DNA from: a virus
Virus record (IMG/VR): IMGVR_UViG_3300047547_000454
Coordinates: 1 to 38,244 of that record
Direction: 5' to 3' (one strand)
DNA: 38,244 nt
Shown: positions 23,732 through 30,845 of the stretch, in pieces
Numbering within the stretch: the stretch's first letter is position 1
How the letters are laid out: each line of letters opens with the position of its first letter
The notes under the pieces: generated by a model
What the model was told of the DNA's origin: nothing
The model's database searches: none
Seen by the model: only the letters and a program-made list of their open reading frames with translations
Translations under genes and position numbers: made by a program

Positions 23732-24244
23732 GTGGACAAAAATAAAAGCTTATATGATCCAACACGCGATACTGTTGGCAAAATTTATAGAGATGCTCAG
23801 CTAAACAATACCGAAGACTATATAGAAGTCGGTGACATGAGCCGTGAGATCATGACATCACTAGTCGAGGATCTAAATACAGCATTCAAAAGTTTTGATA
23901 AAAAAGAAAAGCCCTACTATTTGGTTGTTCACGAGAAAAAGGATTTGCAAATGAAGAACGCTATCCTTAGAAGGCTTATATATGTTCCATACAGGCCATG
24001 GCCAGAGGATGATACCACTGTATTTTGGAGAGACCCAAAGACTAATGAGACTAGATTTTGTTGGTGTTTGCCCCATTGGTCAGAAATGGACAATGTTCTT
24101 CAAAATCCATCTTTGTTTGACAAAGAATTTGTGTACCAAATCAAGAAGTGGAAGGATTTCGATCTAATCCCGTTTGGTTTTTATGAGCACCCAACAGAGA
24201 AGTGGATACCTAACCCTAAGTGGAAGGACAGGACAATATCCTAA
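23732..24244 (+). CDS. Hypothetical protein downstream of the integrase
   Basis: 170 residues from a GTG at 23732, MDKNKSLYDPTRDTVGKIYR, in the same transcript as the integrase. The first half is helical (EIMTSLVEDLNTAFKSFDKK). The second half is rich in aromatic residues and proline (VPYRPWPEDDTTVFWRDP, then RFCWCLPHWSEMDNVL, and FYEHPTEKWIPNPKW). I recognise no family or catalytic motif. Its position right after int suggests an accessory lysogeny or moron function. The C-terminal WIPNPKWKDRT pattern resembles small substrate- or peptide-binding segments, but this is not evidence of function. Confidence 0.7.
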   Translation: MDKNKSLYDPTRDTVGKIYRDAQLNNTEDYIEVGDMSREIMTSLVEDLNTAFKSFDKKEKPYYLVVHEKKDLQMKNAILRRLIYVPYRPWPEDDTTVFWRDPKTNETRFCWCLPHWSEMDNVLQNPSLFDKEFVYQIKKWKDFDLIPFGFYEHPTEKWIPNPKWKDRTIS

Positions 24245-24268
24245 GTTATACCTGATTTCGAGTATAAC
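24245..24268. repeat. 7-bp inverted repeat in the gap after the integrase unit
   Basis: GTTATAC (24245-24251) and GTATAAC (24262-24268) flank a 10-base spacer, directly after the stop of the gene that follows int. A third related half-site lies in AAGTTGATATAACT a few bases on. Two inverted arms around a short spacer is the form of a tyrosine-recombinase core site, so this is a candidate attP core. It could also be an operator. Confidence 0.4.
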
Positions 24269-24306
24269 CATATATAAGTTGATATAACTCGGTGAACCAA
24301 ATTTCT

Positions 24307-24361
24307 TTCATGCGTAAAAAACTGAGAAATCTACACACGTCCTATTCTTCATGCGTAAAAA
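24307..24361. repeat. Two 14-bp direct repeats
   Basis: TTCATGCGTAAAAA occurs at 24307-24320 and 24348-24361, 41 bases apart (about four helical turns). They sit between the candidate recombination core (24245-24268) and the antitoxin gene. They could be arm-type binding sites for the integrase or its excisionase, or operator sites of the toxin-antitoxin operon. The rest of 24245-24463 holds no reading frame that I trust. Confidence 0.6.
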
Positions 24362-24463
24362 GTGTGCACCACCGTGCGCGCAAGAAAATCCTCTTTTGTG
24401 CTAGCTAACTTCTTGTCGTAAATGGTGCATAAGTGGTACAATTATTGCTAATGTGGGGTAACT

Positions 24464-24685
24464 ATGGACAAGAAAAAAGATAAGCGAATTCACGTAACTT
24501 TTTCAGATACAGATAGAGAGATACTGGAGATTATTTCATCAAAAGAAAACAGGTCTCTTTCTGATGTTGTCAGGAGAATGGTCGAGAATTGGATGGAGAG
24601 ATATGAAGATGAGTATTGGTGCGATATTATCTCTATCAAGTCTAAAGAGACTATTTCTCTAGAAGAGGTAAAAAATAGTGTTTAA
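24464..24685 (+). CDS. Ribbon-helix-helix antitoxin (RelB/CopG-like)
   Basis: 73 residues. KRIHVTFSDTDREILEIISS then ENRSLSDVVRRMVENWME is a ribbon-helix-helix DNA-binding fold, and the C-terminal tail (SIKSKETISLEEVKNSV) would wrap the toxin. The stop overlaps the toxin start by eight bases, the normal antitoxin-first arrangement. It should neutralise the toxin and repress the pair's own promoter, probably through the repeats just upstream. Such modules stabilise plasmids and prophages or act against other phages. Confidence 0.85.
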   Translation: MDKKKDKRIHVTFSDTDREILEIISSKENRSLSDVVRRMVENWMERYEDEYWCDIISIKSKETISLEEVKNSV

Positions 24686-24938
24686 AGTAGAGTTTGAAGC
24701 ATCTTTCTGTGAAAAATATTTCTCTAAGATACCAAGGGATCAAAAAGAAAAAATATTGTCCTATATAGAGAATCGCATTGCATTTGATCCCAGAGGCGCT
24801 GGAAAGCCTTTAAAAGGTAATTTGCAGGGAAATTGGAGTGCTAGATGTGGAGACTATAGAATAATATACACTATCTTAGACGAAAAAGTGATAGTGTACG
24901 TGGTCAAGATAGCTCATAGAAAAGAAGTATATAGTTAA
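24678..24938 (+). CDS. RelE/ParE-family toxin
   Basis: 86 residues from a GTG at 24678 inside the antitoxin gene. The pattern FEASFCEKYFSKIPRDQKEK, then DPRGAGKPLKGNL, WSARCGDYRIIYTI and the end AHRKEVYS is the RelE-superfamily signature. The arginine and tyrosine in R-x-G-D-Y-R-I-I-Y and the terminal R..VY are conserved as in mRNA interferases of the RelE type. The fold cannot by itself separate ribosome-dependent mRNA cleavage (RelE) from gyrase poisoning (ParE). The GKPLKG..W..R.GDYR pattern is nearer RelE. Confidence 0.88.
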   Translation: MFKVEFEASFCEKYFSKIPRDQKEKILSYIENRIAFDPRGAGKPLKGNLQGNWSARCGDYRIIYTILDEKVIVYVVKIAHRKEVYS

Positions 24939-24977
24939 CAAAACTCTTAAAAATTGGCATGTGGAAAAAGCGAGAAA

Positions 24978-25006
24978 CCCTCCAATGCGTTTTAAGCACT
25001 GGAGGG
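24978..25006 (-). terminator. Terminator-like hairpin downstream of the portal-linked small genes
   Basis: CCCTCCA (24978-24984) pairs with TGGAGGG (25000-25006), with an inner TGC/GCA extension after one mismatch. On the minus strand it is followed by TTTCTCGCTTTTT, so it would end leftward transcription after the gene at 25021-25173, before the antiparallel toxin gene. The T-run is interrupted, so strength is uncertain. Confidence 0.55.
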
Positions 25007-25020
25007 AAAACAAGGAGAAC

Positions 25021-25173
25021 TTATTTTTTGGGTGATTTGTAGCCAAGGGTTTGCCCCTCTCGTACCTGTCTTAATTCTCCAGCTCTCTCCGAAACCTTGC
25101 TCGGGTAAAGAGTGGTTTTAGATGTTTTAGGGCTTGAATTGATAGCCCCTTTTTGTACGGGGACTTTAGGCAT
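25021..25173 (-). CDS. Small basic protein of the portal operon
   Basis: 50 residues (MPKVPVQKGAINSSPKTSKT, then LYPSKVSERAGELRQVREGQ, ending YKSPKK). Its ATG overlaps the stop of the gene upstream (TAATG), so it is coupled to it and thus to the portal gene. It is basic, low in hydrophobic residues and probably unfolded alone. Both this protein and its neighbour may be small virion or assembly components. No family is recognised. Confidence 0.6.
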   Translation of the reverse strand: MPKVPVQKGAINSSPKTSKTTLYPSKVSERAGELRQVREGQTLGYKSPKK

Positions 25174-25367
25174 TATGAATATCTCCCTTTATATCCCTGC
25201 TTACGGATCTCTGATGCTTCCTTGTTTTCAAAAGCATCTTTTCTACCAATGTAATCAGTGGTCTTGCTAAATCCTTCTTGAGAGAAAGAACGCATTGGTT
25301 TTTCATAGTTCTCTACACTAGGAGACATATCCCCTTGTGTGTAACCTTTTTTTGACATCTTTTCCAT
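25173..25367 (-). CDS. Small protein of the portal operon
   Basis: Up to 64 residues (MEKMSKKGYTQGDMSPSVEN, then FSQEGFSKTTDYIGRKDAFE, ending RKQGYKGRYS); a start at the fourth codon is equally possible. It follows the portal gene by seven bases and ends in a TAATG overlap with the next gene. It is polar, Gly/Lys/Tyr-rich and lacks known motifs. Position between portal and scaffold suggests a head-assembly or head-completion helper. Confidence 0.6.
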   Translation of the reverse strand: MEKMSKKGYTQGDMSPSVENYEKPMRSFSQEGFSKTTDYIGRKDAFENKEASEIRKQGYKGRYS

Positions 25368-25374
25368 ATTTCAC

Positions 25375-27387
25375 CTATGGTTGTTGTATTTGTTCCGTTG
25401 CTTGCTCCACACCTTGGAGAATGTTTAAAGAGTGCTCAATGTTGGCTAGATCCATAGATTGGATATCCTTCAATGCTTTTATCACGTTGAGCAATCCAGC
25501 TGTTTTTTCCTCTTCGGCTCTTTGCAGCCTTTCAGCATTAACAGCTTGATCCAAAGAAATCTTAGCCATCCTTTCGTTGGCTAATGACTCTTGAGACTTG
25601 GCGTATGATAACTTTGTTTGGTTATCAACCTGCAATTGCTGCATCTGTAGTTGAGCCATCGCCTGTTGCTGCTGAGCTGCTGCTTGCTCCCTTTGAGCAA
25701 TCCTTTGTAATAGCTCATCTTTGTTTTGCAGGTTCATCTTTGGAAGGATATCCGACCACTCAATAGGAGCGCCAAGCTCTTTTGCGTATAATAGCTGCTG
25801 AGCCTCCATTTGCTGTTGAGTCTCTGTTAATACCCCTGTTGCTACTTTGCAACCGTATTTGAAAAACAACTTCTCTCTAAACTCTGGTGTAGGTTCTTCG
25901 CCTAATATTTGAGATATTTTCCCAAATGTAAACTTTCTTTGGGCTATCTCTACCGTTAAATCTCCATCTAATCTCTGAAACTCATCGAACTGATCGAATA
26001 GGGTTTGCAATCGAGTTACAGAGGCTGCTTGTCGGATCATAGTTATGATCCCTGCTTTGTCATCTATATCTTGCCCCATCATTTCAGGGGTAACGCCTGC
26101 AATCTCAAACATGTAATTCTTTAGAGTGTCCACCATCTGCAGAAAAACCGGTGATGGGGGATCAATATGCATTTTCTCAACAAGATTAAACATGCCAGGC
26201 TGTGTTATCAGAACTCTGCCATTTCCTGGGTTTAGTGAATCATCTGGGTTGACTAGAGCGCCTTTTTCCATCTTTAGTCCAGATTGCTGCGCTTCTACCT
26301 GATCCATTCCATTTACCTGAAATCTGTTGAAGCAGTACTGAGCATCCCTACAATCTCTAGCTATTCCCCTGAACTTGTAGGCATAGTATGGTGTATCAGG
26401 GTTGAAGTACCCAAGACAGGCAGTCAGGGGGTATTTATCAATTCCCAATGGGTTCGGCTCATCAACCATTACCCTATCATTGATCAGGATTGTCCTTCTA
26501 ACTGTTGGCTTTTGCTGCTTAACTATGGCAAGCTTTTTGCGCAATGGGATGCCATCATTCTTATCTCTGTATTGCATTACATCGCGTAACTGTTCCTCAT
26601 CACCCATCCACTCCTGAGCTTCTTCTGTTTCTTTGTCTACCAGGAATGTTGCTTCTCTAGTAGTGAGATACCAGTACTCATCCACTGCCACTAAATTGGG
26701 GGCTTGGATTTGATACACTTCTGGCATGTAATAGAATGTTTCATCTCTATACATACCTGAAGGTATCTGCATGATCTCATCTTGGAACTGGCTATATAGG
26801 AGGGCTGCTTCATGCTTATCAAAAAATTGCCTTGTCATCCAGAAACGCATATCAGATAAATCGTGCTTGCGAAAATAGGGATCCCACAAGCAGGACTTCA
26901 TGTCTATATACTTCTTTTTAATATCACCTGACAGAGGATCTTCTGTGTAGTCCATATAGGTATACAGAAATCCCAGACCTGTAGTTAAAGCGCCCTTTTC
27001 AAAAGCATCGGAATACTTTTGATAAACTCCGTTCTTGTTTATCACATGAAAAAGGAGTTTCGTTAGTTGGTCTGCCGTCTTTTGAAAGGGGCTAAGTACT
27101 GGTATAACAGTAGAAGTCTTTCTGTTTCTTCTCTGGTACCCTGATGGGGTTTGAATAAGACCGTTTGTAATGTTAAAGTTGAAAACTTTTCTGCGATATG
27201 TTGCAACCCCTGGGAATATAAGCCCCCAGATATCTTGATCGCCCATAACAAACCGCTGATCCAGATCAGCCTGATACCATTGGGTTTGTAAGATGTTGAT
27301 GCAATCCGACTTGTTTCGATTGATCTGCTGTCGGATATCATTTTCAATAGATGTCTCTGGCCAAAATATAGGGTCTGAGTTTTTCAA
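25375..27387 (-). CDS. Portal protein, P22 gp1-like
   Basis: 670 residues, near the 725 of P22 gp1. The N-terminal domain has RFVMGDQDIWG, then FNFNITNGLIQTPSGYQRRN and SPFQKTADQLTKLLFHV. A stem/wing section follows with ALTTGLGFLYTYMDYTED and YIDMKSCLWDPYFRKHDLSD, the classic portal pattern. The C-terminal 150 residues are glutamine-rich coiled helices (QQMEAQQLL, AAQQQQAMAQLQMQQLQV), the barrel-like extension seen in P22. It forms the dodecameric channel for packaging and ejection. It is downstream of the plus-strand island at 27553-28411 and has lost contiguity with the terminase genes. Confidence 0.92.
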   Translation of the reverse strand: MKNSDPIFWPETSIENDIRQQINRNKSDCINILQTQWYQADLDQRFVMGDQDIWGLIFPGVATYRRKVFNFNITNGLIQTPSGYQRRNRKTSTVIPVLSPFQKTADQLTKLLFHVINKNGVYQKYSDAFEKGALTTGLGFLYTYMDYTEDPLSGDIKKKYIDMKSCLWDPYFRKHDLSDMRFWMTRQFFDKHEAALLYSQFQDEIMQIPSGMYRDETFYYMPEVYQIQAPNLVAVDEYWYLTTREATFLVDKETEEAQEWMGDEEQLRDVMQYRDKNDGIPLRKKLAIVKQQKPTVRRTILINDRVMVDEPNPLGIDKYPLTACLGYFNPDTPYYAYKFRGIARDCRDAQYCFNRFQVNGMDQVEAQQSGLKMEKGALVNPDDSLNPGNGRVLITQPGMFNLVEKMHIDPPSPVFLQMVDTLKNYMFEIAGVTPEMMGQDIDDKAGIITMIRQAASVTRLQTLFDQFDEFQRLDGDLTVEIAQRKFTFGKISQILGEEPTPEFREKLFFKYGCKVATGVLTETQQQMEAQQLLYAKELGAPIEWSDILPKMNLQNKDELLQRIAQREQAAAQQQQAMAQLQMQQLQVDNQTKLSYAKSQESLANERMAKISLDQAVNAERLQRAEEEKTAGLLNVIKALKDIQSMDLANIEHSLNILQGVEQATEQIQQP

Positions 27388-27442
27388 TTTTCCACCATGG
27401 TTAATCGCATGTTATTAATTAAAAATTTTTAATCAAAGCACC

Positions 27443-27471
27443 TTTCAAGGAAATTGATAGAGTGATACACT
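27443..27471 (+). promoter_or_regulatory. Candidate extended -10 promoter in front of an attenuator
   Basis: TTTCAA (27443-27448), a 17-base spacer and TACACT (27466-27471) preceded by TGA give an extended -10 form. Initiation would occur near 27478, so transcription meets the strong terminator at 27505-27534 after about 55 bases. Confidence 0.35.
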
Positions 27472-27504
27472 GACAGGTGTAGATGACCCTTAAGTTGACA
27501 CGGT

Positions 27505-27534
27505 GGAGGCAAAACTTTTTTTGCCTCCTTTTTT
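27505..27534 (+). terminator. Strong intrinsic terminator/attenuator upstream of the 27553 gene
   Basis: GGAGGCAA (27505-27512) pairs perfectly with TTGCCTCC (27521-27528) around an eight-base loop and is followed by TTTTTT. It lies between the divergent portal gene and the plus-strand gene at 27553, with no coding region upstream on that strand. It therefore appears to stop a short leader RNA or to attenuate the island. Confidence 0.8.
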
Positions 27535-27552
27535 CTTATACAGGATAGGATA

Positions 27553-27822
27553 ATGAAAGAACCTTGCACATGTCACATAAGCAATTTGCGCTGTAAGTCT
27601 GAAAGATGTGCGATTTTAATACGCGCAAGAGAGACGTTTAAACTGCATGTCGGGAAAATCTTACATTTAAGCTTTGAAGAACTTGAGGAAAGGGGTTTCA
27701 GCAGAAAAGAGTGTGTGAGGGCTATGCGTAGAGAGATACTGCATAGGAATAGGATGCAACAAGATGTCTTTGATGAAATAGCTAATAATGTTTGGGGTTC
27801 AACTGATAATCAGAAGACTTAA
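27553..27822 (+). CDS. Hypothetical protein with a cysteine-rich N-terminus
   Basis: 89 residues. MKEPCTCHISNLRCKSERCA gives a C-x-C-H then C-x4-C arrangement that may bind a metal. The rest is a charged helical protein (FEELEERGFSRKECVRAMRR, NRMQQDVFDEIANNVWG). AGGATA lies just before the ATG. It is preceded by an intrinsic terminator and followed with no gap by a 21-codon membrane peptide frame. It is part of a plus-strand island between terminase and portal, so probably a moron-type gene. The function is unknown. Confidence 0.65.
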   Translation: MKEPCTCHISNLRCKSERCAILIRARETFKLHVGKILHLSFEELEERGFSRKECVRAMRREILHRNRMQQDVFDEIANNVWGSTDNQKT

Positions 27823-27888
27823 ATGATTTTAGAGTTTGCTATATGCTTTCTTTCTATTTCCATTCTTATTTTCTTCAGAGACATATGA
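27823..27888 (+). CDS. 21-residue membrane peptide, copy 1
   Basis: ATG directly follows the TAA of the gene before. MILEFAICFLSISILIFFRD is almost entirely apolar and would span a membrane once. The same 5' coding sequence recurs at 28256 after the next gene, with most base differences spread over codon positions. Short hydrophobic peptides can act as toxins, holin-like pores or leader peptides. Coding status is supported by the duplication but not proven. Confidence 0.45.
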   Translation: MILEFAICFLSISILIFFRDI

Positions 27889-27898
27889 TAGAGGTTTT

Positions 27899-28255
27899 AT
27901 GAACGAACAGACAAGGAAAGAATTGAAGAGTATCATCGATGCGGACATATTGAGGTGCACAGAATTCTTGAAAAAAGAATTTCCAGATATGGACTTTCAA
28001 TATGAAATTCCATCACTAAAAACAGATGCAGTTCTAAAGTGGGATTCTGAGCGTGGATTAATAATAGCATTAAGTGGCTGCCATTTTCCTTTAATTCAAC
28101 TTAGCACAGATGAAAAGATTTACTTTCAAGACTATCTCGTTCCATTTATAGAGAAAGGATTTGAAGCGCGACTTATAGAAGATAGAAAAATCGTTAAAAT
28201 TAGCAAAAACAGTGAACGCCTTAAAGAGAAAATGTCACATAATCAGAATAATTAA
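27899..28255 (+). CDS. Hypothetical protein of the terminase-portal island
   Basis: 118 residues from the ATG at 27899 with AGAGG before it; the frame is open upstream but that part overlaps the membrane peptide. MNEQTRKELKSIIDADILRC opens a mixed alpha/beta protein with DFQYEIPSLKTDAVLKWDSE, GLIIALSGCHFPLIQL and VPFIEKGFEARLIEDRKIV. No family is recognised and no signal peptide remains with this start. It ends with TAA followed at once by copy 2 of the membrane peptide frame. Confidence 0.65.
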   Translation: MNEQTRKELKSIIDADILRCTEFLKKEFPDMDFQYEIPSLKTDAVLKWDSERGLIIALSGCHFPLIQLSTDEKIYFQDYLVPFIEKGFEARLIEDRKIVKISKNSERLKEKMSHNQNN

Positions 28256-28411
28256 ATGATTTTAGAGTTTGCTATCTGCTTTCTTGTTATTTCTATGCTT
28301 ACGTTCTTCAGCGACAACGGATTTTACCCGAAATACTTCCTTAGAGCAGACATATCATTCTCTAATCCACCTACTGTTCCAGATAGCCTCTTTACACCCG
28401 AGCAAAGATAG
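28256..28411 (+). CDS. Membrane peptide, copy 2 with a longer tail
   Basis: 51 codons. MILEFAICFLVISMLTFFSD matches copy 1 at 27823 in its first ten residues and in overall design. It then runs on into a polar tail that is antisense to the 3' end of the large terminase gene. The conserved part is only the first 20 codons, and the tail may be read-through after loss of the original stop. The low confidence concerns the tail more than the repeated start. Confidence 0.4.
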   Translation: MILEFAICFLVISMLTFFSDNGFYPKYFLRADISFSNPPTVPDSLFTPEQR

Positions 28412-29874
28412 CGTATAGCATCTGCACAATGGCTTGAGTCATCATGAACAGGCTCACTAGTCCATCCGCCAAAAGAAGAAGACCAGCGTTTCTTGTAATT
28501 CTCAAGCAACTTCAAACCTTCAGCACACTTGTTCTTGTCAAACCAGCACTTAGAAAGTGTTGTTTTCACAAGGTTAATCCCCTGCAAAAGACCATGAGGC
28601 TCTAATACAATCCCCTGCAATCCTATTGTTCTGCATTGATCCACAAATGTTATGCCGCTTCTGTCTCTAGCTTTTGCATCATGAGGCCAAATATGCATCC
28701 CATAGTTATATCCTTTTGCTTTTAGCATAATAGATATTTGATCGAGTGGGGTGGATGCCTTTTGCCAGAAGTCTATAATATTTATATCATCAGAACGGTT
28801 GACTTGGAAGAACCAAATGCTTGTAGAGTCTGCTTGTCCTAAGTCCCATGCTGTGTGCACTGGCAATGCACGGTCATATGCAACGTTTGTAACCCTTCCT
28901 GCATCATATAGCTCCTTAATAGTGGTAGCATACCAATATCCCTCTTGAGAGGCTTGGAAAGCTTCCTCTGGAAGGCTTGGGAATTCGCGGAGCATATCCT
29001 CTTTTTGCGTGGTATATTTGTTAGCATACCACCACTTCTGAGGATCAGAAAGCTTGACACCTTGCAGTTCAAGCTTGTTGAAGTAATCGTTTAGATCGGG
29101 TGAGATTGGACATTCAACCCCTTGAGTATACTCTGAGTGCTCATACCAAGGGAAGAAGAAGAACTTAAAGTCTTGGGGGGATTTTGGAGGATTTGATCTA
29201 GCATGTTCACACATCTCATAAAACTTTCCCTCTTTACCCTCTGCTGTGGACTCGATAAAGATCTTTTGTCCTATGTGAACAGTGTTCAATGACCCTGTAA
29301 TAATCTCACGCGATCTGTATGGATCCCTTGCACATATTTTTCCAAATTCTGAAATGTGGAGGAGCTGAAGAGTTGATGAGCGGAGAGATGTGCCCACACG
29401 CAAGATCGAGCCATTGTCGAAGGCAAGCTCTTTTGCAGAGTCACTGCGAAGTCTAAAAAGCTCCCTGATGTAGGGATGCAAACTATCGAACGCGAATTTA
29501 AGCTTGTCCCTGAAGATGTTGCTCGCGTCATCAAGGGTATGAGCGATAATGCCAGCTTGGATGTTAGGAGTCCACAACGCGCTATCAAGGAAGAAGATCG
29601 ATAGAAATGTTGTGATCCCGAGCTGTCTGGCTTTGAGGATAATGTTACACGCATGTTTCTCCTTCCAAAGAATTTCCTGAAACTTGTTCATCTGAAACTT
29701 GATCTTCTTCCCCTGAGCATCCTTGATCCAATAGAGATTGTTGATCCTCCACTCCTGATTGGCCATCTCCTCCAGTGTGTATGGAATCTTCCAGCTTTTG
29801 GAGCTTTTGGAGCAAAATGATGCTATCTCTGCTTTCGCTTCCTGCAGAGTCTTCTTTAACTTTTCCTTGGTCAA
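28324..29874 (-). CDS. terL: Terminase large subunit
   Basis: 516 residues. The start is a TTG at 29874 with a very strong GGAGGAG before it. RINNLYWIKDAQGKKIKF then LKARQLGITT (residues 80-89) is the variant Walker A region, and LLHISEFGK (171-179) the Walker B with glutamate 176. The nuclease domain has D344 in HTAWDLGQADST, D399 in WPHDAK and D478/D479 in HDDSSHCADAIRY. It is the packaging motor ATPase and headful or site nuclease. The first 77 codons overlap the end of the small subunit gene in another frame. The 3' end faces a convergent plus-strand island. Confidence 0.95.
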   Translation of the reverse strand: MTKEKLKKTLQEAKAEIASFCSKSSKSWKIPYTLEEMANQEWRINNLYWIKDAQGKKIKFQMNKFQEILWKEKHACNIILKARQLGITTFLSIFFLDSALWTPNIQAGIIAHTLDDASNIFRDKLKFAFDSLHPYIRELFRLRSDSAKELAFDNGSILRVGTSLRSSTLQLLHISEFGKICARDPYRSREIITGSLNTVHIGQKIFIESTAEGKEGKFYEMCEHARSNPPKSPQDFKFFFFPWYEHSEYTQGVECPISPDLNDYFNKLELQGVKLSDPQKWWYANKYTTQKEDMLREFPSLPEEAFQASQEGYWYATTIKELYDAGRVTNVAYDRALPVHTAWDLGQADSTSIWFFQVNRSDDINIIDFWQKASTPLDQISIMLKAKGYNYGMHIWPHDAKARDRSGITFVDQCRTIGLQGIVLEPHGLLQGINLVKTTLSKCWFDKNKCAEGLKLLENYKKRWSSSFGGWTSEPVHDDSSHCADAIRYLCSGVKRLSGTVGGLENDMSALRKYFG

Positions 29875-30133
29875 GCCACTCCTCCCCGAGCAATTTAAGC
29901 ATTTGAGTATTACCCCTCATAGCAGACTGAAACTGTTTCCATCTAATTAGGGCATAACCCCCTTTTTTTCTCTCTTCAGATAGAGCCGAAAAAGATTCTT
30001 TGTGCTCCTTCTTGAAACGGCTGTAAAAAGTGTCACTATCAATCTTGAGATATCCAGCAATCTCCCTTCCACTGCAACCAGCTGTCATCATCTGGTCAAC
30101 CATTTTCCAGTCAATTGTAATGATTTTTGGCAT
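29645..30133 (-). CDS. terS: Terminase small subunit
   Basis: 162 residues from the ATG at 30133, which overlaps the TGA of the ParB-like gene (TGATG). MVDQMMTAGCSGREIAGYLK is the helix-turn-helix DNA-binding part; ALIRWKQFQSAMRGNTQMLK and LLGEEWLDQG give the oligomerisation helices typical of the family. The remaining 70 or so residues (KEDSAGSESRDSII and beyond, acidic, Gly/Ser-rich) overlap the start of terL and are probably a flexible tail. It recognises the packaging site and hands DNA to TerL. Confidence 0.85.
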   Translation of the reverse strand: MPKIITIDWKMVDQMMTAGCSGREIAGYLKIDSDTFYSRFKKEHKESFSALSEERKKGGYALIRWKQFQSAMRGNTQMLKLLGEEWLDQGKVKEDSAGSESRDSIILLQKLQKLEDSIHTGGDGQSGVEDQQSLLDQGCSGEEDQVSDEQVSGNSLEGETCV

Positions 30134-30672
30134 CACTTAACCTTTTTAACAGCATCAGGGTAAAGCTTTAGCAATGCATCTAATCCAGCCTCAAAATCAA
30201 TGAAATCTGACTCGCTTACAGTGATACATATCTTCACTACACCCGAAGAACCAGATACGTCGCTACCACCTTCGCAATCTTCAGAACAATCAGATCCATC
30301 TATAGAAAGACCCCATTCTGTCAATGCATCAGCATCAAATTCGTTTGCCAATATGTCATAGTCCCAATAGCCAGTGTTAGCATTGCTACGGATCAGATAC
30401 TCACGCATTTCAGCATCGGAAAGAGTCCTGTCAGCCACCCTAACAGGGATTAGCCTGTCTTTCCACCCCATTGCAAGCATTGCTCTATAGCGCATATGTC
30501 CAGCAATGATCTGTCCATTGGGTTGAATGGCAATTAGCTCCACATAGTCAAACTTGTAGAAAGATTTCTTTAACTCTTCAAATTGCTCTTTAGAAATCTG
30601 CCGCGGATTCTTATCATAAGGTGTAAGAGAGGACAGTTTCCTGTCCTCAACTGTCCATAGAATTGGTTTCAT
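30133..30672 (-). CDS. ParB-like nuclease domain protein
   Basis: 179 residues. LTPYDKNPRQISKEQFEELK, then VELIAIQPNGQIIAGHMRYR and GWKDRLIPVRVADRTLSDAE match the ParB/sulfiredoxin N-terminal domain with the GHxRYRA box, the CTP/NTP-binding signature. It lacks the helix-turn-helix and dimerisation parts of chromosomal ParB. The C-terminus has an acidic Ser/Cys/Gly linker (DCSEDCEGGSDVSGSSG) and a small beta-alpha end. Such proteins are common beside phage terminase genes. Packaging control or nuclease activity are possible roles. It overlaps the previous small gene by ATGA. Confidence 0.88.
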   Translation of the reverse strand: MKPILWTVEDRKLSSLTPYDKNPRQISKEQFEELKKSFYKFDYVELIAIQPNGQIIAGHMRYRAMLAMGWKDRLIPVRVADRTLSDAEMREYLIRSNANTGYWDYDILANEFDADALTEWGLSIDGSDCSEDCEGGSDVSGSSGVVKICITVSESDFIDFEAGLDALLKLYPDAVKKVK

Positions 30673-30845
30673 CGTCTTGCCAAGATTTCCTTAATTTCCT
30701 TAATTTCTCCCACAAGAGACCGCAAGTGAAAACCAATAGAGTTAACATTTTCCTCTAATGTGTATTTCTTTTTTTCCCCGCCCCATTGTTTTTTGTGTGG
30801 GCGATCCTCTGATCTTGCCCAGTCTGGCTCTTCATCTCTGTACAT
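30669..30845 (-). CDS. Small charged protein before the ParB-like gene
   Basis: 58 residues, MYRDEEPDWARSEDRPHKKQ, then a helix ending EIKEIKEILARR. A GAGGATAT ribosome site lies before the ATG, and the stop overlaps the ParB-like start (ATGA). The N-terminal half is charged and disordered and the C-terminal half is a probable coiled coil. Such small genes upstream of terminase often encode packaging or DNA-binding helpers, but no family is recognised. About 90 bases separate it from the next upstream gene, with no clear signal. Confidence 0.7.
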   Translation of the reverse strand: MYRDEEPDWARSEDRPHKKQWGGEKKKYTLEENVNSIGFHLRSLVGEIKEIKEILARR

